The notes under the pieces: model-generated
Database searches by the model: none
Told to the model about the DNA's origin: nothing
Seen by the model: only the letters and a program-made list of their open reading frames with translations
Program-made: the position numbers and the translations under genes
NCBI GenBank assembly: GCA_949775045.1
Contig: OX459102.1
Coordinates: 5,700,185 to 5,764,184 of the forward strand
Length of the DNA stretch: 64,000 bases
Direction of reading: 5' to 3'
DNA from: Metridium senile
Taxonomy: Eukaryota > Cnidaria > Anthozoa > Actiniaria > Metridiidae
In this document: piece after piece, positions 63,606-64,000 of the stretch
Layout: each line of letters starts with the position of its first letter
Numbering within the stretch: position 1 is the stretch's first letter

Positions 63606-63977
63606 ACGCCTTTCATGATATTTTGCAAATCTGTTGTACTTGAGGTGTATAATAAGTGTACTTAATATTTCTTGATGTCGACCTCTCCTTTTTGAGATCG
63701 TCATCCCAGGAACTTGTCAAAGTTTTGTTTCAAAGCTGACAGCAAGCTTGTTTTTGTAAAGTAGTAAATATGTTAATGGTAGTGTGAATATTAGTAATAC
63801 AGATATTGAGCTTTACAAAATTGCTATAATTATTTCCAGATAACTTTTGTATATTTAATGAGGCCTGGGATGACGTCACTTCATTTTCATTTTCAGATTT
63901 CAAATGTTTATATCTCAGAAAGGACACTTATTATACACCTCATGTACAACAGATTCGCAAAATATCATGAAAGGCGT
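63606..63977. mobile_element. Foldback MITE (ACGCCTTTCATGATATTTTG ends)
   Basis: 63606-63660 (ACGCCTTTCATGATATTTTG, TGTTGTACTTGAGGTGTATA) is inverted at about 63922-63977 (ATTATACACCTCATGTACAA, CAAAATATCATGAAAGGCGT). The inner 260 bp has no coding capacity. Confidence 0.8.
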
Positions 63978-64000
63978 TCTTGTCGATCAACCTCAGCCTG

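Overview
This is a gene-poor, transposon-rich window of an animal genome, about two-thirds A+T. It most probably comes from an anthozoan cnidarian, and a sea anemone fits best. The main evidence is a set of intronless genes for a type II membrane protein with collagen triplets, three Ig domains and a C-terminal fibrinogen-related domain (FReD). That combination matches the cnidarian ficolin-like (CniFL) proteins. The tRNA-Tyr copies keep a 13-nt intron, the non-LTR retrotransposons are of metazoan type, and MITEs are abundant. The species cannot be named from sequence alone.

Layout: (1) 1-5.3 kb holds a truncated non-LTR reverse transcriptase, a (GGACTC)n satellite, (TAA)n arrays, a hAT-like MITE, a Crypton/DUF3504-like first exon and a broken SWIM-type transposon gene. 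(2) 5357-20039 is bounded by nearly perfect 127-bp terminal inverted repeats (TIRs) with TA at both ends (element A). Just inside the left TIR a paired-HTH Tc1/mariner-type DD37E transposase begins; its catalytic C-terminus lies 11 kb away. Just inside the right TIR a convergent gene encodes a PB1-domain, zinc-knuckle protein. Between them are a two-exon coiled-coil gene, an unidentified exon, a nested retrotransposon and several MITEs. (3) 20-25 kb is foldback and low-complexity DNA, including a 2-kb hairpin-rich segment between direct repeats, plus degenerate tRNA-Tyr copies. (4) 25.5-45.1 kb carries five CniFL-like genes in head-to-tail order on the minus strand: two pseudogenes and three intact ORFs, linked by a tandem duplication of about 8.95 kb. 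(5) 45-50 kb holds a tRNA-Pro/tRNA-Tyr cassette and a 48-bp minisatellite interrupted by a reverse transcriptase insertion. (6) 50109-56993 is a second TIR-bounded element (element B) with one five-exon minus-strand gene of unrecognised family. (7) 57.7-63.1 kb holds tRNA-Tyr copies and a sixth CniFL copy, wrecked by frameshifts and by a 1.2-kb CACTA-like foldback element inside its FReD.

The CniFL-like proteins are predicted to be trimeric surface receptors, possibly shed at a conserved RIVRR site. Their FReDs keep ficolin-like calcium and ligand-pocket residues, so recognition of microbial or symbiont glycans is a reasonable inference. The copies are mosaics of two sequence types, which points to frequent recombination or gene conversion.

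Best candidates for something undescribed: element A (transposase plus PB1 protein, each apparently driven from a shared TIR), element B, and the CniFL array that exchanges modules and is amplified together with intron-containing tRNA-Tyr genes. All coordinates were read by eye; splice sites and element ends are predictions.
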